A stretch of DNA of 32,836 bases, taken from positions 1 through 32,836 of the forward strand of contig JAIFNG010000010.1 in the NCBI GenBank assembly GCA_020047815.1. Reading direction: 5' to 3'. Source of the DNA: Anaerolinea sp. Lineage in GTDB: Bacteria; Chloroflexota; Anaerolineae; Anaerolineales; Villigracilaceae. Below the pieces are notes generated by a model. That model ran no database searches. It was not told the origin of the DNA and was given only the letters and a program-made list of their open reading frames with translations. Below, piece by piece: positions 8,930-18,414 of this stretch. The position numbers and the translations under genes were made by a program. Within the stretch, counting starts at the first letter, position 1. Each line of letters starts with the position of its first letter.

Positions 8930-8963
8930 GTGAAAGTCAGGGTTGGCGATTTTTGACCTTCAC
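8930..8963 (-). terminator. mdh terminator or attenuator
   Basis: In the minus-strand RNA, the bases of 8954-8963 pair with those of 8930-8939 over 10 positions with one G-U wobble and a 14-nt loop. The hairpin starts 10 nt after the mdh stop. It is followed by a weak A/T tail rather than a strong U-run, so partial readthrough into citrate synthase is possible. Confidence 0.5.
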
Positions 8964-8973
8964 TTTTTCTTGT

Positions 8974-9981
<1,008 letters not shown>

Positions 9982-10024
9982 TTAAGAGCCCAAAATATCA
10001 CAGTTTTATAAAACCGCCAAACAC

Positions 10025-10076
10025 ACATAACAAGAGAGGAACTCTTGTTTAAACAGGAGTTCCTCTCTTGTTATGT
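10025..10076 (-). terminator. Long near-perfect palindrome after trxB
   Basis: The arms 10025-10044 and 10057-10076 are perfectly complementary over 20 bp, and the inner 12 nt are also self-complementary apart from one G-T. The whole 52 nt is therefore a near palindrome that abuts the trxB stop codon. It has no T-run after it in the direction of transcription. A terminator or RNA-stabilising hairpin is most likely. Confidence 0.7.
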
Positions 10077-11014
10077 TATTCTTCAGCTTCAAGGAAGCGT
10101 GTCGCCTGTATGGCTGCTGCCGCACCCATCCCTGCCGAGGTGATCACCTGACGAAAATGGGGGTCTGCCGCCTCACCCGCAACATATACCCCTGGAATAT
10201 TCGTTTCCATCTTGTCATTCACCTTGATATAGCCAAGATCACTCATCTCAAGTTTGCCTTTGAACATCTCTGTATTGGGCGAATGTCCAATAAATATGAA
10301 TAAACCATCGGTCTCAAAAGTGGATTGTTCACCCGTTTTGACATTCTTGAGCTTGAGAATTTCCAACTTATCCCCTGTTACCACCTCAGTTATAACAGTG
10401 CTTAGGACGAATTTGATCTTGGGATGTTCTTTCGCACGTTTCTGCAAGATCGCTCCCGCACGAAATTCTTCGCGGCGATGGATGATCGTGACTGAAGATG
10501 CATAACGGGTTATGAAGAGCGCCTCTTCTAATGCACTATCTCCGCCGCCCACAACCACGACTTTCTTATCTTTGAAGAACCAACCATCACAGGTGGCACA
10601 GTATGAGACGCCACGCCCAGTCATCTCCACTTCACCCGGGACATTCAGGTGAATGGAACTTGCACCAGTGCTGACAATCAGCGTATCCGCCTTATATTCG
10701 CCACTATCAGTTGTCACCGTGAACGGGCGTTGCGAAAAGTCCACTTCATGCGCTGTGTCAAATTCAACTTTTGCGCCAAAATGCTCGGCCTGCTTCTGGA
10801 ATAGATCACCTAACTCAGCCCCGCCCACACCTTTGGGAAAGCCAGGGTAGTTTTCGATTGAATGTGTCAACGCGGCTTGTCCACCCAATTGCATCCCCGT
10901 CAAAACTACGGGAGAAAGTTCTGCGCGGGCAGCATACAAAGCTGCAGACAATCCTGCGGGGCCTGACCCAAGCACCAATACTTTAACATGTTTTTCATTG
11001 CCTTTTGTGGACAT
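10076..11014 (-). CDS. trxB: Thioredoxin reductase
   Basis: 312 residues from ATG 11014. It transfers electrons from NADPH through FAD to thioredoxin. The FAD-binding GSGPAG is at 16-21, the redox-active pair is C139-A-T-C142, a second nucleotide motif GGGDSALEE follows, and the C-terminal FAD motif GVYVAGEAAD is present. The length matches the low-molecular-weight bacterial enzyme. ATG 11014 is chosen because GAGG lies just upstream. A longer form starting at 11065 lacks a Shine-Dalgarno and would overlap the -10. The promoter appears to be the extended -10 at 11061-11069, with a 16-bp palindrome directly upstream. Confidence 0.93.
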   Translation of the reverse strand: MSTKGNEKHVKVLVLGSGPAGLSAALYAARAELSPVVLTGMQLGGQAALTHSIENYPGFPKGVGGAELGDLFQKQAEHFGAKVEFDTAHEVDFSQRPFTVTTDSGEYKADTLIVSTGASSIHLNVPGEVEMTGRGVSYCATCDGWFFKDKKVVVVGGGDSALEEALFITRYASSVTIIHRREEFRAGAILQKRAKEHPKIKFVLSTVITEVVTGDKLEILKLKNVKTGEQSTFETDGLFIFIGHSPNTEMFKGKLEMSDLGYIKVNDKMETNIPGVYVAGEAADPHFRQVITSAGMGAAAAIQATRFLEAEE

Positions 11015-11060
11015 TGTTATCTTCCTCGGTGTAAAATTAATCTGATTTAATGGATTTTTT

Positions 11061-11069
11061 AGCATAACA
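11061..11069 (-). promoter_or_regulatory. Extended -10 (TGTTATGCT) of trxB
   Basis: Read on the minus strand this is TG-n-TATGCT, about 46 nt before the trxB ATG. No good -35 is visible, which suits an extended -10 promoter. Confidence 0.45.
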
Positions 11070-11070
11070 A

Positions 11071-11086
11071 AGACAAGATCTTGTCT
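11071..11086. promoter_or_regulatory. 16-bp perfect palindrome in the trxB promoter spacer
   Basis: AGACAAGATCTTGTCT is fully self-complementary and lies immediately upstream of the trxB extended -10, where a -10/-35 spacer would be. This is the classical place for an operator. The regulator is unknown. Confidence 0.4.
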
Positions 11087-11255
11087 GCTACAAGACCGTG
11101 CTGCATTGTATCAGATGCTCACAAACGGAAAAAGTTACAATCGGATATTTATCCAACCTCCATAAACTCTCCCGCTCCTGTCCACAATTCCTACACAATG
11201 GATTGATAAAGTAGGGGCGCAAGAAAAAATTTATTAATCAACCACTGGAGGTAAA

Positions 11256-11714
11256 ATGAAAAAAAGTCAGTTAATTCTATTTCGTATATTTGGCGCTCTC
11301 CTTGTACTTGGGCTGATCGCAGGCGCAGGCGCATTTAGTTACAAGGCAGGCATGGCACAGGGAATCAGACAAGCCCCCATCGTCGCCAAAGCCATAGAAA
11401 AAGCCGACGAGAATGGTCAACCTGTCCCACAAACGATGTATCCGCGCAATTTTGGCTTCGGCTACCCGCCCTTTGCCATGCGCGGACATCACTTCGGATT
11501 CAATCCGTTTGGAGCCATCTGTGGTTCCATCATCCTGTTGCTTTTGTTTTTGGGCTTTATGAAAATGATATTTTTCCGCAGCATGATGTGGGGGCATGGC
11601 CCCTGGGCATATGGACCACATGGATCCCCCTGGGGAACTCCTCCGTGGATGAAACCTGAAAGCACTGAAAATAAGGAGGAAGTCAAGGGAAGTGAAAGTA
11701 AAGAACAAATGTAA
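11256..11714 (+). CDS. Small His/Met/Gly/Trp-rich membrane protein upstream of a two-component system
   Basis: 152 residues. There are two hydrophobic segments, about 9-29 and 83-107. The connecting region has RGHHFGFNPFG, and the segment after the second helix has clustered M, W, H and G residues (MMWGHGPWAYGPHG). The tail is charged (ESTENKEEVKGSESKEQ). I recognise no named family. Clusters of H and M next to membrane helices can bind metals, and the gene directly precedes a response regulator/kinase pair, so a role in envelope or metal sensing is a fair guess only. GGAGG lies 5 nt before the ATG. A terminator-like hairpin separates it from the regulator gene, which has its own promoter. 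Confidence 0.65.
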   Translation: MKKSQLILFRIFGALLVLGLIAGAGAFSYKAGMAQGIRQAPIVAKAIEKADENGQPVPQTMYPRNFGFGYPPFAMRGHHFGFNPFGAICGSIILLLLFLGFMKMIFFRSMMWGHGPWAYGPHGSPWGTPPWMKPESTENKEEVKGSESKEQM

Positions 11715-11730
11715 ATCTGAGTAAAATTAA

Positions 11731-11773
11731 TGATATGTTCTGGCATTGCGTAGATCGCCGCCAGAACGTATCA
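11731..11773 (+). terminator. Stem-loop terminator
   Basis: TGATATGTTCTGGC (11731-11744) pairs with 11760-11773 over 14 positions with a single G-U, followed by TCTTTT. It ends the small membrane protein gene before the two-component operon. Confidence 0.75.
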
Positions 11774-11842
11774 TCTTTTCCACCCGCTCTTACTTGATCC
11801 ACTTTTCAATTCATCCTCCCACATAATTCTCCTTTTCTACCG

Positions 11843-11848
11843 TATACT
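11843..11848 (+). promoter_or_regulatory. -10 element TATACT, 7 nt before ATG 11856
   Basis: TATACT is spaced 7 nt from the start codon and no Shine-Dalgarno is present. A leaderless transcript for the two-component operon is predicted. Confidence 0.5.
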
Positions 11849-11855
11849 CCCTCTC

Positions 11856-12536
11856 ATGCAGGAACTTATTCTCGTCGTAGATGACGAACCAAAAATCACC
11901 CGCCTTGCACGCGATTACCTTGAGAAGAACGGGTTTCGTGTCACAGTTGCCTCTGACGGCCAATCTGCGTTGACAACTGCCCGACGCGAAAAACCCGACC
12001 TGGTCGTCCTTGACCTTATGCTTCCCATCATGGATGGCCGGGAAGTCTGTAAGATCCTGCGCCGCGAGAGTGATGTACCCATCATCATGCTCACCGCCCT
12101 GGCTGAGGAAGTGGACCAGGTCACGGGTCTTGAAATCGGCGCGGATGATTACATCACCAAACCCTTTTCACCCCGTGCACTGGTTGCCCGTATACGGGCG
12201 CTTCTTCGCAGGTCAAAAGGCGAAGTCAAAATACCAAGTGTGATACGTGTCGGTGCGCTTGAAATCGACACGGAAGCATACACGGTTTCTTACGATAATA
12301 CTTCCATCAAGTTAACCCCTAACGAATTCAAACTACTACAACTTCTCGCCAGCCGCCCCGGACAAACCCTGACCCGTGAACAATTACTCGACAACTTGCA
12401 CGGCGCGGCATCCAGCATAGACCGCAGTGTGGATTCGCACATCAAAAACCTGCGCCGCAAGTTGGAGACCGAAGCCCGGACACCCTTGATCGAAACTGTG
12501 TACGGCATCGGCTATCGTTACATGGAACACAAGTAA
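11856..12536 (+). CDS. OmpR-family response regulator
   Basis: 226 residues. The receiver domain is about 1-118, with the acidic pair D9-D10, the phosphorylation site D53 (VVLDLMLP), T80 and K102. The winged-helix DNA-binding domain is about 127-224, with LTPNEFKLLQLL and the RRKLE recognition-helix region followed by ETVYGIGYRY. It should be phosphorylated by the kinase encoded 1 nt downstream. It is of the BaeR/PhoB kind. Its targets may include the small membrane protein gene just upstream, although this is inferred from position. Confidence 0.94.
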   Translation: MQELILVVDDEPKITRLARDYLEKNGFRVTVASDGQSALTTARREKPDLVVLDLMLPIMDGREVCKILRRESDVPIIMLTALAEEVDQVTGLEIGADDYITKPFSPRALVARIRALLRRSKGEVKIPSVIRVGALEIDTEAYTVSYDNTSIKLTPNEFKLLQLLASRPGQTLTREQLLDNLHGAASSIDRSVDSHIKNLRRKLETEARTPLIETVYGIGYRYMEHK

Positions 12537-12537
12537 T

Positions 12538-13605
12538 ATGCAGCCGCACAACCATTCACATTTCCCGTCGAGCTGGAATGAAAAGCGCCGCTCCTTTTTT
12601 CGCGGTGTGGCTTTTGTCTTTGGCGCAATGACATTCTTCATCGTTGCAGCCATTGCAGTTGCAGCTTATTTTTTCGTTACAAAAAACCAGCATGAGTTTC
12701 ACGGTGGTATTTTAATTCCACTGTGCGGATTTCCCCTGCTATTAATTTTTATTGCTTCGCTCATTGGCCGCTGGGGTTTTCGCCGTTTTGGCAGACCCAT
12801 GGCAGATGTCATGTCTGCAATTGATGCGGTTGCAGAGGGAGACTTAAGTGTGCGCGTGCGCGAACATTTTCCGGGTGACTTGGGGCAACTTGCCCGGCGG
12901 TTCAACCACATGATCGCCGAATTGGAGCGCTCCGACCAACAGCGCCGCAACCTGACTGCCGACATCGCTCATGAGCTTCGCACGCCACTCCACATCATCC
13001 AGGGCAATCTGGAAGGAATTCTGGATGGCGTTTACGAAGCGACGCCCGATCACATTACCAATACTCTGGAAGAAACCCAATTGCTTGCGCGGTTGGTGAA
13101 CGATCTGCAGACACTCTCTCTGGCAGAAGCCGGGCAACTCCCGCTTCACCCAATACAATTTCACATTACCGAACTGATCGACGACCTCACTTCAAGTTTC
13201 TCCTCCCAGACTGCATCTTTCGGTATTATTCTGACCACAGATGTTCCCAACCCGGAGCAGAAGATCACAGCAGACTATGACAGACTCAATCAAGCGTTAT
13301 CCAACCTGATATCAAACGCGATTCAACACACGCCCAAAGAAGGAAAGATATTCATTGAAACTGGATCAATTAACGGCGGGGTTCGGATCAAGGTCAAAGA
13401 TACAGGTTCAGGGATTACACCTGAAGCCTTGCCCTTCATCTTCGACAGGTTTTGGCGCGGAGAAAGATCGCGCAGTGACCGCACACACAGCGGGTTGGGG
13501 CTTGCCATCACAAAACAAATCGTCCTCGCACATGGCGGGACGATTGATGTGGAAAGTGATGTCGGCAAAGGTACTACGTTTATAATTTTACTGCCCGATC
13601 CGTAA
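12538..13605 (+). CDS. Membrane sensor histidine kinase (BaeS-like)
   Basis: 355 residues. There are two transmembrane helices, about 25-47 and 57-77, with an extremely short loop between them, so there is almost no extracellular sensor domain and signals probably come through the membrane or a partner. HAMP is about 78-132. The dimerisation helix carries phospho-accepting H145 in ADIAHELRTPL. The ATPase domain has the N-box around N256/N260, DTGSG at 288-292, and GLGL at 319-322. It starts 1 nt after the regulator stop, so translation is coupled. Its last 26 nt overlap the 3' end of the aminotransferase gene on the other strand. The small membrane protein at 11256 is a candidate accessory sensor. 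Confidence 0.93.
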   Translation: MQPHNHSHFPSSWNEKRRSFFRGVAFVFGAMTFFIVAAIAVAAYFFVTKNQHEFHGGILIPLCGFPLLLIFIASLIGRWGFRRFGRPMADVMSAIDAVAEGDLSVRVREHFPGDLGQLARRFNHMIAELERSDQQRRNLTADIAHELRTPLHIIQGNLEGILDGVYEATPDHITNTLEETQLLARLVNDLQTLSLAEAGQLPLHPIQFHITELIDDLTSSFSSQTASFGIILTTDVPNPEQKITADYDRLNQALSNLISNAIQHTPKEGKIFIETGSINGGVRIKVKDTGSGITPEALPFIFDRFWRGERSRSDRTHSGLGLAITKQIVLAHGGTIDVESDVGKGTTFIILLPDP

Positions 13606-14932
13606 TATCCAGCGCTCCATCCAGAATATCCATACCTTCCTTCAACTGCTCCTCGGTAATGATTAAGGGGGGTATGATCAATACAGTATGCCAGTGGGTG
13701 TAAAGAAACAAGCCGTGATCAGTACAATGTTTTTTCAATGCGACCATTTCGGGTGATGACCCATTCCAGGGAGCCAATGGCTCCTTGGTTTTGCGGTCTT
13801 TAACCAATTCAAGGATTCCAAACAACCCAATATTACGGACCTCTCCAACAGAAGGGTGCGCTTCGCCCAGATCAGTTAACATTTTTCGCAGTACCAGCCC
13901 CATCTCTGCGGCATGTTCGACCATTCTGTCTTGCTTCATAGCGTTAATATTAGCGATCGCTGCCGCCAGTGAAATGGGGTGTGACGTATAGGTCAGCCCA
14001 CTCTCAAAGGCGTGCTCATTAAAAGCTGCCGCAATCTCTGGTTTCATTGCCACTGCGCCCAGCGGTGCGTATGCAGAGGTCAATCCCTTTGCCATCGTCA
14101 TGATATCCGGCACAACGTCCCAATGCTCAATGGCAAACATTTTACCCGTGCGACCAAATCCGCTCATTACTTCATCACAGATCATCACGATGCCATATTT
14201 GTCACACAATTTGCGCACGCCCTGCATATACCCCTGCGGCGGGATGATAATGCCGTTCGTGCCTGTCACAGATTCCATGAGGATACCCGCAATAGACTCG
14301 GGACCTTCATATAAAATTATTTCCTCCAGGTGATTGAGATAATCGCGCGCAAATTCTGTTTCTGAAATGTCATTATTTGTACGGTGGAAAGTGGAGCGAT
14401 ATCGATACGGATCAAGAAAATGTACCACACCTGTCATTAAGTTCGGTTCCCAACCCACTCTGCGCGGATCACCGGTAACAGCCATCGCCCCCGCAGATGC
14501 CCCATGATAAGAACGATAACGCGCAAGGATCTTATGTCTCTTTGTATATCCTCGCGCCAGTTTAATGGCATTTTCGTTTGCATCTGCACCGCCGAGGGTG
14601 AACAGGATTTTGGATAACGCTCCATGCGGTGTGATCTCTGCCACAGCCTTGCTTGCCAAGGCACGGATTTTCGTTGCCATGCCTGGCGCAGCATAGGAAA
14701 GCTCCGCCGCCTGTTCCTGCATGGCTTTGATGACGCGCTCATCCCCGTGACCGATGTTGACACACATTGTCATGGAGTTGAAATCGAGGTAGCGTTTATC
14801 TTCCACATCCCAAAAATAAACGCCCTTGGCTCGCTTGATTGCAATTGGGTTTACTTTGGCTTGCGCAGACCATGTCCAGAAGACATGCTCCTTTGAGAGC
14901 GGTAGAATTTCATTGTCAGGGAGATCGAACAT
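13580..14932 (-). CDS. Class III PLP-dependent aminotransferase (taurine:pyruvate-like)
   Basis: 450 residues from ATG 14932, chosen because GAGG lies 6 nt upstream. A TTG at 14974 would add 14 residues without a ribosome site. The fold-type I class III motifs are clear: ICDEVMSGFGRTG with the PLP-ring aspartate (D253), and MTMAKGLTSAYAPLGA with the Schiff-base lysine (K282). Family members use pyruvate or another oxoacid as acceptor and an omega-amino donor. The opening SKEHVFWTW resembles taurine-pyruvate aminotransferases, but no taurine genes are nearby, so the donor is open. The 3' end overlaps the kinase gene by 26 bp. The 5' end is divergent from the P-loop kinase gene, and a TTGACA-like -35 may lie in the 67-nt gap. 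Confidence 0.9.
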   Translation of the reverse strand: MFDLPDNEILPLSKEHVFWTWSAQAKVNPIAIKRAKGVYFWDVEDKRYLDFNSMTMCVNIGHGDERVIKAMQEQAAELSYAAPGMATKIRALASKAVAEITPHGALSKILFTLGGADANENAIKLARGYTKRHKILARYRSYHGASAGAMAVTGDPRRVGWEPNLMTGVVHFLDPYRYRSTFHRTNNDISETEFARDYLNHLEEIILYEGPESIAGILMESVTGTNGIIIPPQGYMQGVRKLCDKYGIVMICDEVMSGFGRTGKMFAIEHWDVVPDIMTMAKGLTSAYAPLGAVAMKPEIAAAFNEHAFESGLTYTSHPISLAAAIANINAMKQDRMVEHAAEMGLVLRKMLTDLGEAHPSVGEVRNIGLFGILELVKDRKTKEPLAPWNGSSPEMVALKKHCTDHGLFLYTHWHTVLIIPPLIITEEQLKEGMDILDGALDITDRAVKL

Positions 14933-14984
14933 GGAAACCTCTTCGTTTTTTAGTTTTGGAATTTGGATTTGCAATTGTCAAGAT

Positions 14985-14990
14985 TATAAT
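14985..14990 (+). promoter_or_regulatory. -10 element TATAAT, 9 nt before ATG 15000
   Basis: Consensus TATAAT. The predicted mRNA leader is only about 2-3 nt and there is no Shine-Dalgarno. Confidence 0.45.
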
Positions 14991-14999
14991 CCCGTACTG

Positions 15000-15572
15000 A
15001 TGAACACCTTCCTCCATCATCGTATTGTCGTGGTCGGCACAACCTCCTCAGGCAAATCCACATTGGCTGAAAACCTTGCCCAAATTATTGGTGCGGACTT
15101 TATTGAATTGGATGCGCTACACTGGGATCCTGAATGGGTGGAGGCGCCTAATGATGTATTTCGTGCGCGGGTTGAAACAGCCATCAATTCAATTTCGTGG
15201 GTGGTGGCGGGGAATTATCACATCGTACGCGATATGATCTGGCGTCGCGCCGAATGTGTCATATGGCTGGATTATCCTTTTCACATTGTATTCTGGCGAT
15301 TGTTCAAGCGCACCATCCGCCGGGCGATCACACAGGAGGAATTATGGAATGGGAACCGTGAGAAATTTTGGGGACACCTGAAATTATGGTCAGACGAGTC
15401 ATTGTTCCATTGGTTATTCAAAACCTACTGGCGGCGTAAACGTGAATACCCGAGTCTTTTCACCCTTCCCGAACATACACACCTCAAGGTCATACACTTT
15501 TCCACTCCACGGGAAACGGAAGAATGGCTTGGAAATATAGCGCTGCAATCCCGTCAGCGTGAAGTAATTTAA
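15000..15572 (+). CDS. FlaR-like P-loop nucleotide kinase (adenylate kinase-like)
   Basis: 190 residues from ATG 15000. The P-loop is GTTSSGKST at 13-21, followed by IELDALHWDPEW, which is typical of proteins annotated as DNA topology modulation protein FlaR or adenylate kinase-like. Later segments include VVAGNYHIVRD, and VIWLDYPF as a Walker B-like strand. It probably phosphorylates a small molecule or nucleotide, and the real substrate of this group is poorly known. The upstream in-frame codons back to 14826 run through the aminotransferase promoter and coding region and are rejected as the start. Confidence 0.78.
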   Translation: MNTFLHHRIVVVGTTSSGKSTLAENLAQIIGADFIELDALHWDPEWVEAPNDVFRARVETAINSISWVVAGNYHIVRDMIWRRAECVIWLDYPFHIVFWRLFKRTIRRAITQEELWNGNREKFWGHLKLWSDESLFHWLFKTYWRRKREYPSLFTLPEHTHLKVIHFSTPRETEEWLGNIALQSRQREVI

Positions 15573-15621
15573 TCCTGGATGTGAACTACTTCAGGCGTGC
15601 AGGTTATGTTATCACCCCGAT

Positions 15622-16110
15622 CTATCTCCTGAACCAGCCGACCAGCTGTCCCAGGCCGAGCAGGGTAACGATTACGAGCAGTACACCCCACTCAAAGGAA
15701 AATTTCACGCGCAGGAGCATTGTGATGGATGCGAGTGCCATTCCAACCAGCGCAAGCAGGCTGACGCGTGCAAGGTGCCGTCGCTCAATACCTCGTGTAT
15801 CATCATCCTTTGCCATTACCACCAGACGCAGTCGAAATTCAGCCATATCCCAAGCGAAGAGTGCAAAGACACCTCCAGCAAACAGCCATCCAGGGATAAA
15901 TCCAAACCACAAACCGAGGGCGGAAAGGATTGTAAAAACAATCAGGGCAATCGAGGAATACCAGTTCCATCTCTGCCAGATTGCAAGCAGCCATCCCAAA
16001 CCAATGATAATAATCCAGGTGGAAAAAGAGGGAAACCCGCTTTGAGCGAATCCCCACGCAAGCGATGCGGAAGAGATCACAATACTGACAATAAGACCGA
16101 TCAATGTCAC
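15622..16110 (-). CDS. Unassigned multispanning membrane protein, last gene of the MoxR/DUF58 operon
   Basis: 162 residues from GTG 16110. The preceding gene's TGA overlaps this codon as GTGA, and AAAGGAGG lies 5 nt upstream, so this start is well supported over an ATG at 16176. Roughly six hydrophobic segments occur (about 1-22, 30-47, 52-70, 72-90, 115-134, 138-158), with a short charged loop AKDDDTRGIERRH at 100-112. I recognise no family. Its coupling to the DUF58 gene suggests a membrane partner of the MoxR/DUF58 system. Confidence 0.75.
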   Translation of the reverse strand: MTLIGLIVSIVISSASLAWGFAQSGFPSFSTWIIIIGLGWLLAIWQRWNWYSSIALIVFTILSALGLWFGFIPGWLFAGGVFALFAWDMAEFRLRLVVMAKDDDTRGIERRHLARVSLLALVGMALASITMLLRVKFSFEWGVLLVIVTLLGLGQLVGWFRR

Positions 16111-17372
16111 AAAAGCCTCCTTTGACGCACCAACAGCGAACTGACAGCCTGGTCCAACGGAATGGACACGTCCCACTCGACAACCTGGATTGCAGCACGC
16201 TCCAACCTGCGGATCAACAGATCCCGTTCCATACGGATGACGCGCGCAGCTGTATGTACAAGCTGAGATTTTGGCAGATGTGAAACTTCAAACTTGACGG
16301 GGTCTGGACTGATGACCATCACCTGGTAGCCGCGCCCGCGCAGTTGGATGAGGACTTCCAGATCATCGCCCACCAGGGGGCTGACCAGGACGATCTGTGA
16401 CTCAGGTGGAAACATGCGGGGAGATAAATGCTCCAAGCCGGCAAAAACAGAACTAACACCTATCTCGGCATGAGCCAGTGCCTGCATAATTCGCTCACGC
16501 TGGATCTTTCCATATCCGGGCAACGTCCAGCCAAGATATGCGCCGTAAACCAGCAAGCCCACACGATTACCCTGTGTCAAAAATACATCAGCGAGCGCCG
16601 CTGTAGCTGTAACCGCGTATTCGAAAATTGAGTGATTGGATTGAAATAAATTTGTGCGTACACGCGCATCAAGCACAATACCCACATCCGCTACCCGCTC
16701 CTGTTGATATTCATTGGAATATAAATTATCAACATGCCGCGCGCTGACGCGCCAATTAATGGACCGGGGAGAATCGCCGGATTGATATTCGCGCACACCG
16801 AAGAATTCGATACCCCTGCCGCCTACACGTGCAGGGATCATTCCCGCATAAACACGCGTCCTGCGTGGATGAATGGACACACGCTTCAACCGTCTGAAAT
16901 CGGGAAAAATGAATAACCGTTCCTCAGATCTGACCACCTGCTCCTGACGTGTCAGACCCGACAGGTCTGTTGTTGCTGCAAAGGTACCCTCAAAGTGATA
17001 TGAACCACGCATGCCGGCAACAGTGTATTGAAAAGTATGGGAAGTGCCCTTCGGAAGTTGGATCAGGTGGCGGGGTGAACCATCGCGGATACTCAACTGC
17101 GGACGGATCATTTCGTCAAGCACAAGTTCGTCAATATCCGCCCCATGATTTGTTACCGTCAATGTAACGATCGTCTCGCCATCAGGCGTAATTCGATCGC
17201 TGGAAAGGCGGCGCTGTATCTGAAGGTTAAGCGCTCCAGGCGCATTCCAAAACCCATAAAGCAGATAAAGCATGAATGGTAGGGAAAAAGCGATCAACTC
17301 ACCGCGCAGAGAGATCAACCCTGCAAGCAGCAAGCCATAGATCAACGCAGATAAAAGAATCGGGCGATACAC
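16107..17372 (-). CDS. DUF58 domain protein
   Basis: 421 residues from a GTG start at 17372, 1 nt after the MoxR stop. The N-terminus has two hydrophobic segments (about 5-22 and 26-43). A beta-rich region follows (about 55-170). The DUF58 signature then appears: GIEFFGVREYQSGDSPRSIN, with W and R residues next, and a VWA-like segment VGIVLDARV. The end is a Rossmann-like region. DUF58 proteins with MoxR ATPases act in chaperone-like or envelope maturation systems, although the target is unknown. It overlaps the next gene by 4 nt, so MoxR, DUF58 and the small membrane protein are one translation-coupled unit. Confidence 0.9.
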   Translation of the reverse strand: MYRPILLSALIYGLLLAGLISLRGELIAFSLPFMLYLLYGFWNAPGALNLQIQRRLSSDRITPDGETIVTLTVTNHGADIDELVLDEMIRPQLSIRDGSPRHLIQLPKGTSHTFQYTVAGMRGSYHFEGTFAATTDLSGLTRQEQVVRSEERLFIFPDFRRLKRVSIHPRRTRVYAGMIPARVGGRGIEFFGVREYQSGDSPRSINWRVSARHVDNLYSNEYQQERVADVGIVLDARVRTNLFQSNHSIFEYAVTATAALADVFLTQGNRVGLLVYGAYLGWTLPGYGKIQRERIMQALAHAEIGVSSVFAGLEHLSPRMFPPESQIVLVSPLVGDDLEVLIQLRGRGYQVMVISPDPVKFEVSHLPKSQLVHTAARVIRMERDLLIRRLERAAIQVVEWDVSIPLDQAVSSLLVRQRRLL

Positions 17373-17373
17373 T

Positions 17374-18324
17374 TCAGCGAACGACCGGAACGGGAGTGGC
17401 TTTCAACACGTCGCGGATGATATCCTTATTCATCTCGCGCGACATCCAATATTCGGGTTGAAGCATAAGGCGATGGCTTAAGACGGATACGGCAAAATGC
17501 TTCACATCGTCGGGCAGTATGTAATCCCGTCCTGCAAGCACAGCATGCGCGCGTGCCATTTTGAGGAACGCCAGTGACCCGCGCGGGCTTGACCCAACAG
17601 CCACACGACGATCAGTGCGCGTGGCGTGAACCAGGGCAGAGATATATCCCTCAAGGTCAGGATCCACATACACGGTTTCGAGGGCAGCGCGCATTTCGAG
17701 CAATTGTCTTGGGGTGCTGATCTGTTTGAGCGAGACTTCCTCCTGTTTTCTCTCGCGGCGGCGTTGCAATATTTCCTTCTCCTCGTCCAGGCTGGGGTAG
17801 CCCACTGTTAATTTCAACATAAAACGATCCAACTGCGCTTCGGGCAGGGGAAATGTACCTTCGTATTCGATCGGGTTTTGTGTGGCTAGCACCAGGAATG
17901 GGTCTGGCAGCTTAAGACTTTCGCCTTCCATCGTGACCTGCCCCTCCTGCATGGCTTCCAGCAGCGCAGATTGGGTTTTTGGTGATGCACGGTTAATCTC
18001 ATCTGCAAGCAGGATATTCGTAAAGACCGGACCTTTACGAAGCTCGAATTTGTTTTTGGTGCGGTTAAAAATATAACCACCCGTGATGTCACCCGGTAAT
18101 AGATCGGGCGTGAATTGAATACGCTTAAAATCCAGACCAAGCGCGGACGCAAAACTGCGCGCGATCAACGTCTTTCCAAGACCAGGATAATCCTCCAGCA
18201 GTACGTGCCCGCCTGCCAATGAAGCAGCCATGATCATTTCCAGCAAGCCGCGCTTGCCGACCACGGCTCGTTCCACTTCGTCAATCACCTGACTCCCAAG
18301 TTCAGATACTTTCCCGATGTCCAT
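17374..18324 (-). CDS. MoxR-type AAA+ ATPase
   Basis: 316 residues. Walker A is DYPGLGKT at 45-52 and Walker B is ILLADEIN at 104-111. Sensor 1 is N150 in ATQNP and the arginine finger region is LDRFML at 165-170. The C-terminal lid is present with RGSLAFLKMARAHA and the DDVKHFAVSVLSHR segment. MoxR ATPases remodel or insert cofactors into partner proteins, usually VWA/DUF58 proteins, and the partner is encoded immediately downstream. A GGAGG Shine-Dalgarno precedes the ATG. A 13-bp hairpin lies in the upstream region at 18366-18414. Confidence 0.94.
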   Translation of the reverse strand: MDIGKVSELGSQVIDEVERAVVGKRGLLEMIMAASLAGGHVLLEDYPGLGKTLIARSFASALGLDFKRIQFTPDLLPGDITGGYIFNRTKNKFELRKGPVFTNILLADEINRASPKTQSALLEAMQEGQVTMEGESLKLPDPFLVLATQNPIEYEGTFPLPEAQLDRFMLKLTVGYPSLDEEKEILQRRRERKQEEVSLKQISTPRQLLEMRAALETVYVDPDLEGYISALVHATRTDRRVAVGSSPRGSLAFLKMARAHAVLAGRDYILPDDVKHFAVSVLSHRLMLQPEYWMSREMNKDIIRDVLKATPVPVVR

Positions 18325-18365
18325 AGTTTTTCCTCCACATAAAAGAGCCTAAACCTTTTTCAGTG

Positions 18366-18414
18366 TACTCCTCGTGCAAGACAACGGGGGCTTGCGAAGC
18401 CTGCACGAGGAGTA
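18366..18414 (-). repeat. 13-bp perfect inverted repeat with a nested hairpin upstream of MoxR
   Basis: TACTCCTCGTGCA (18366-18378) is perfectly repeated in inverse at 18402-18414, and the interior contains a second stem, GGCTT (18389-18393) with AAGCC (18397-18401). On the minus strand a TATACT at 18411-18416 overlaps the outer arm and could be a -10. The layout suits a leader structure, a terminator of the upstream pair of genes, or a small palindromic mobile repeat. Confidence 0.55.

Noticed and set aside
14933..14974. Longer aminotransferase starting at TTG 14974
   Set aside because: ATG 14932 has GAGG 6 nt upstream, and the extra residues are not part of the family.
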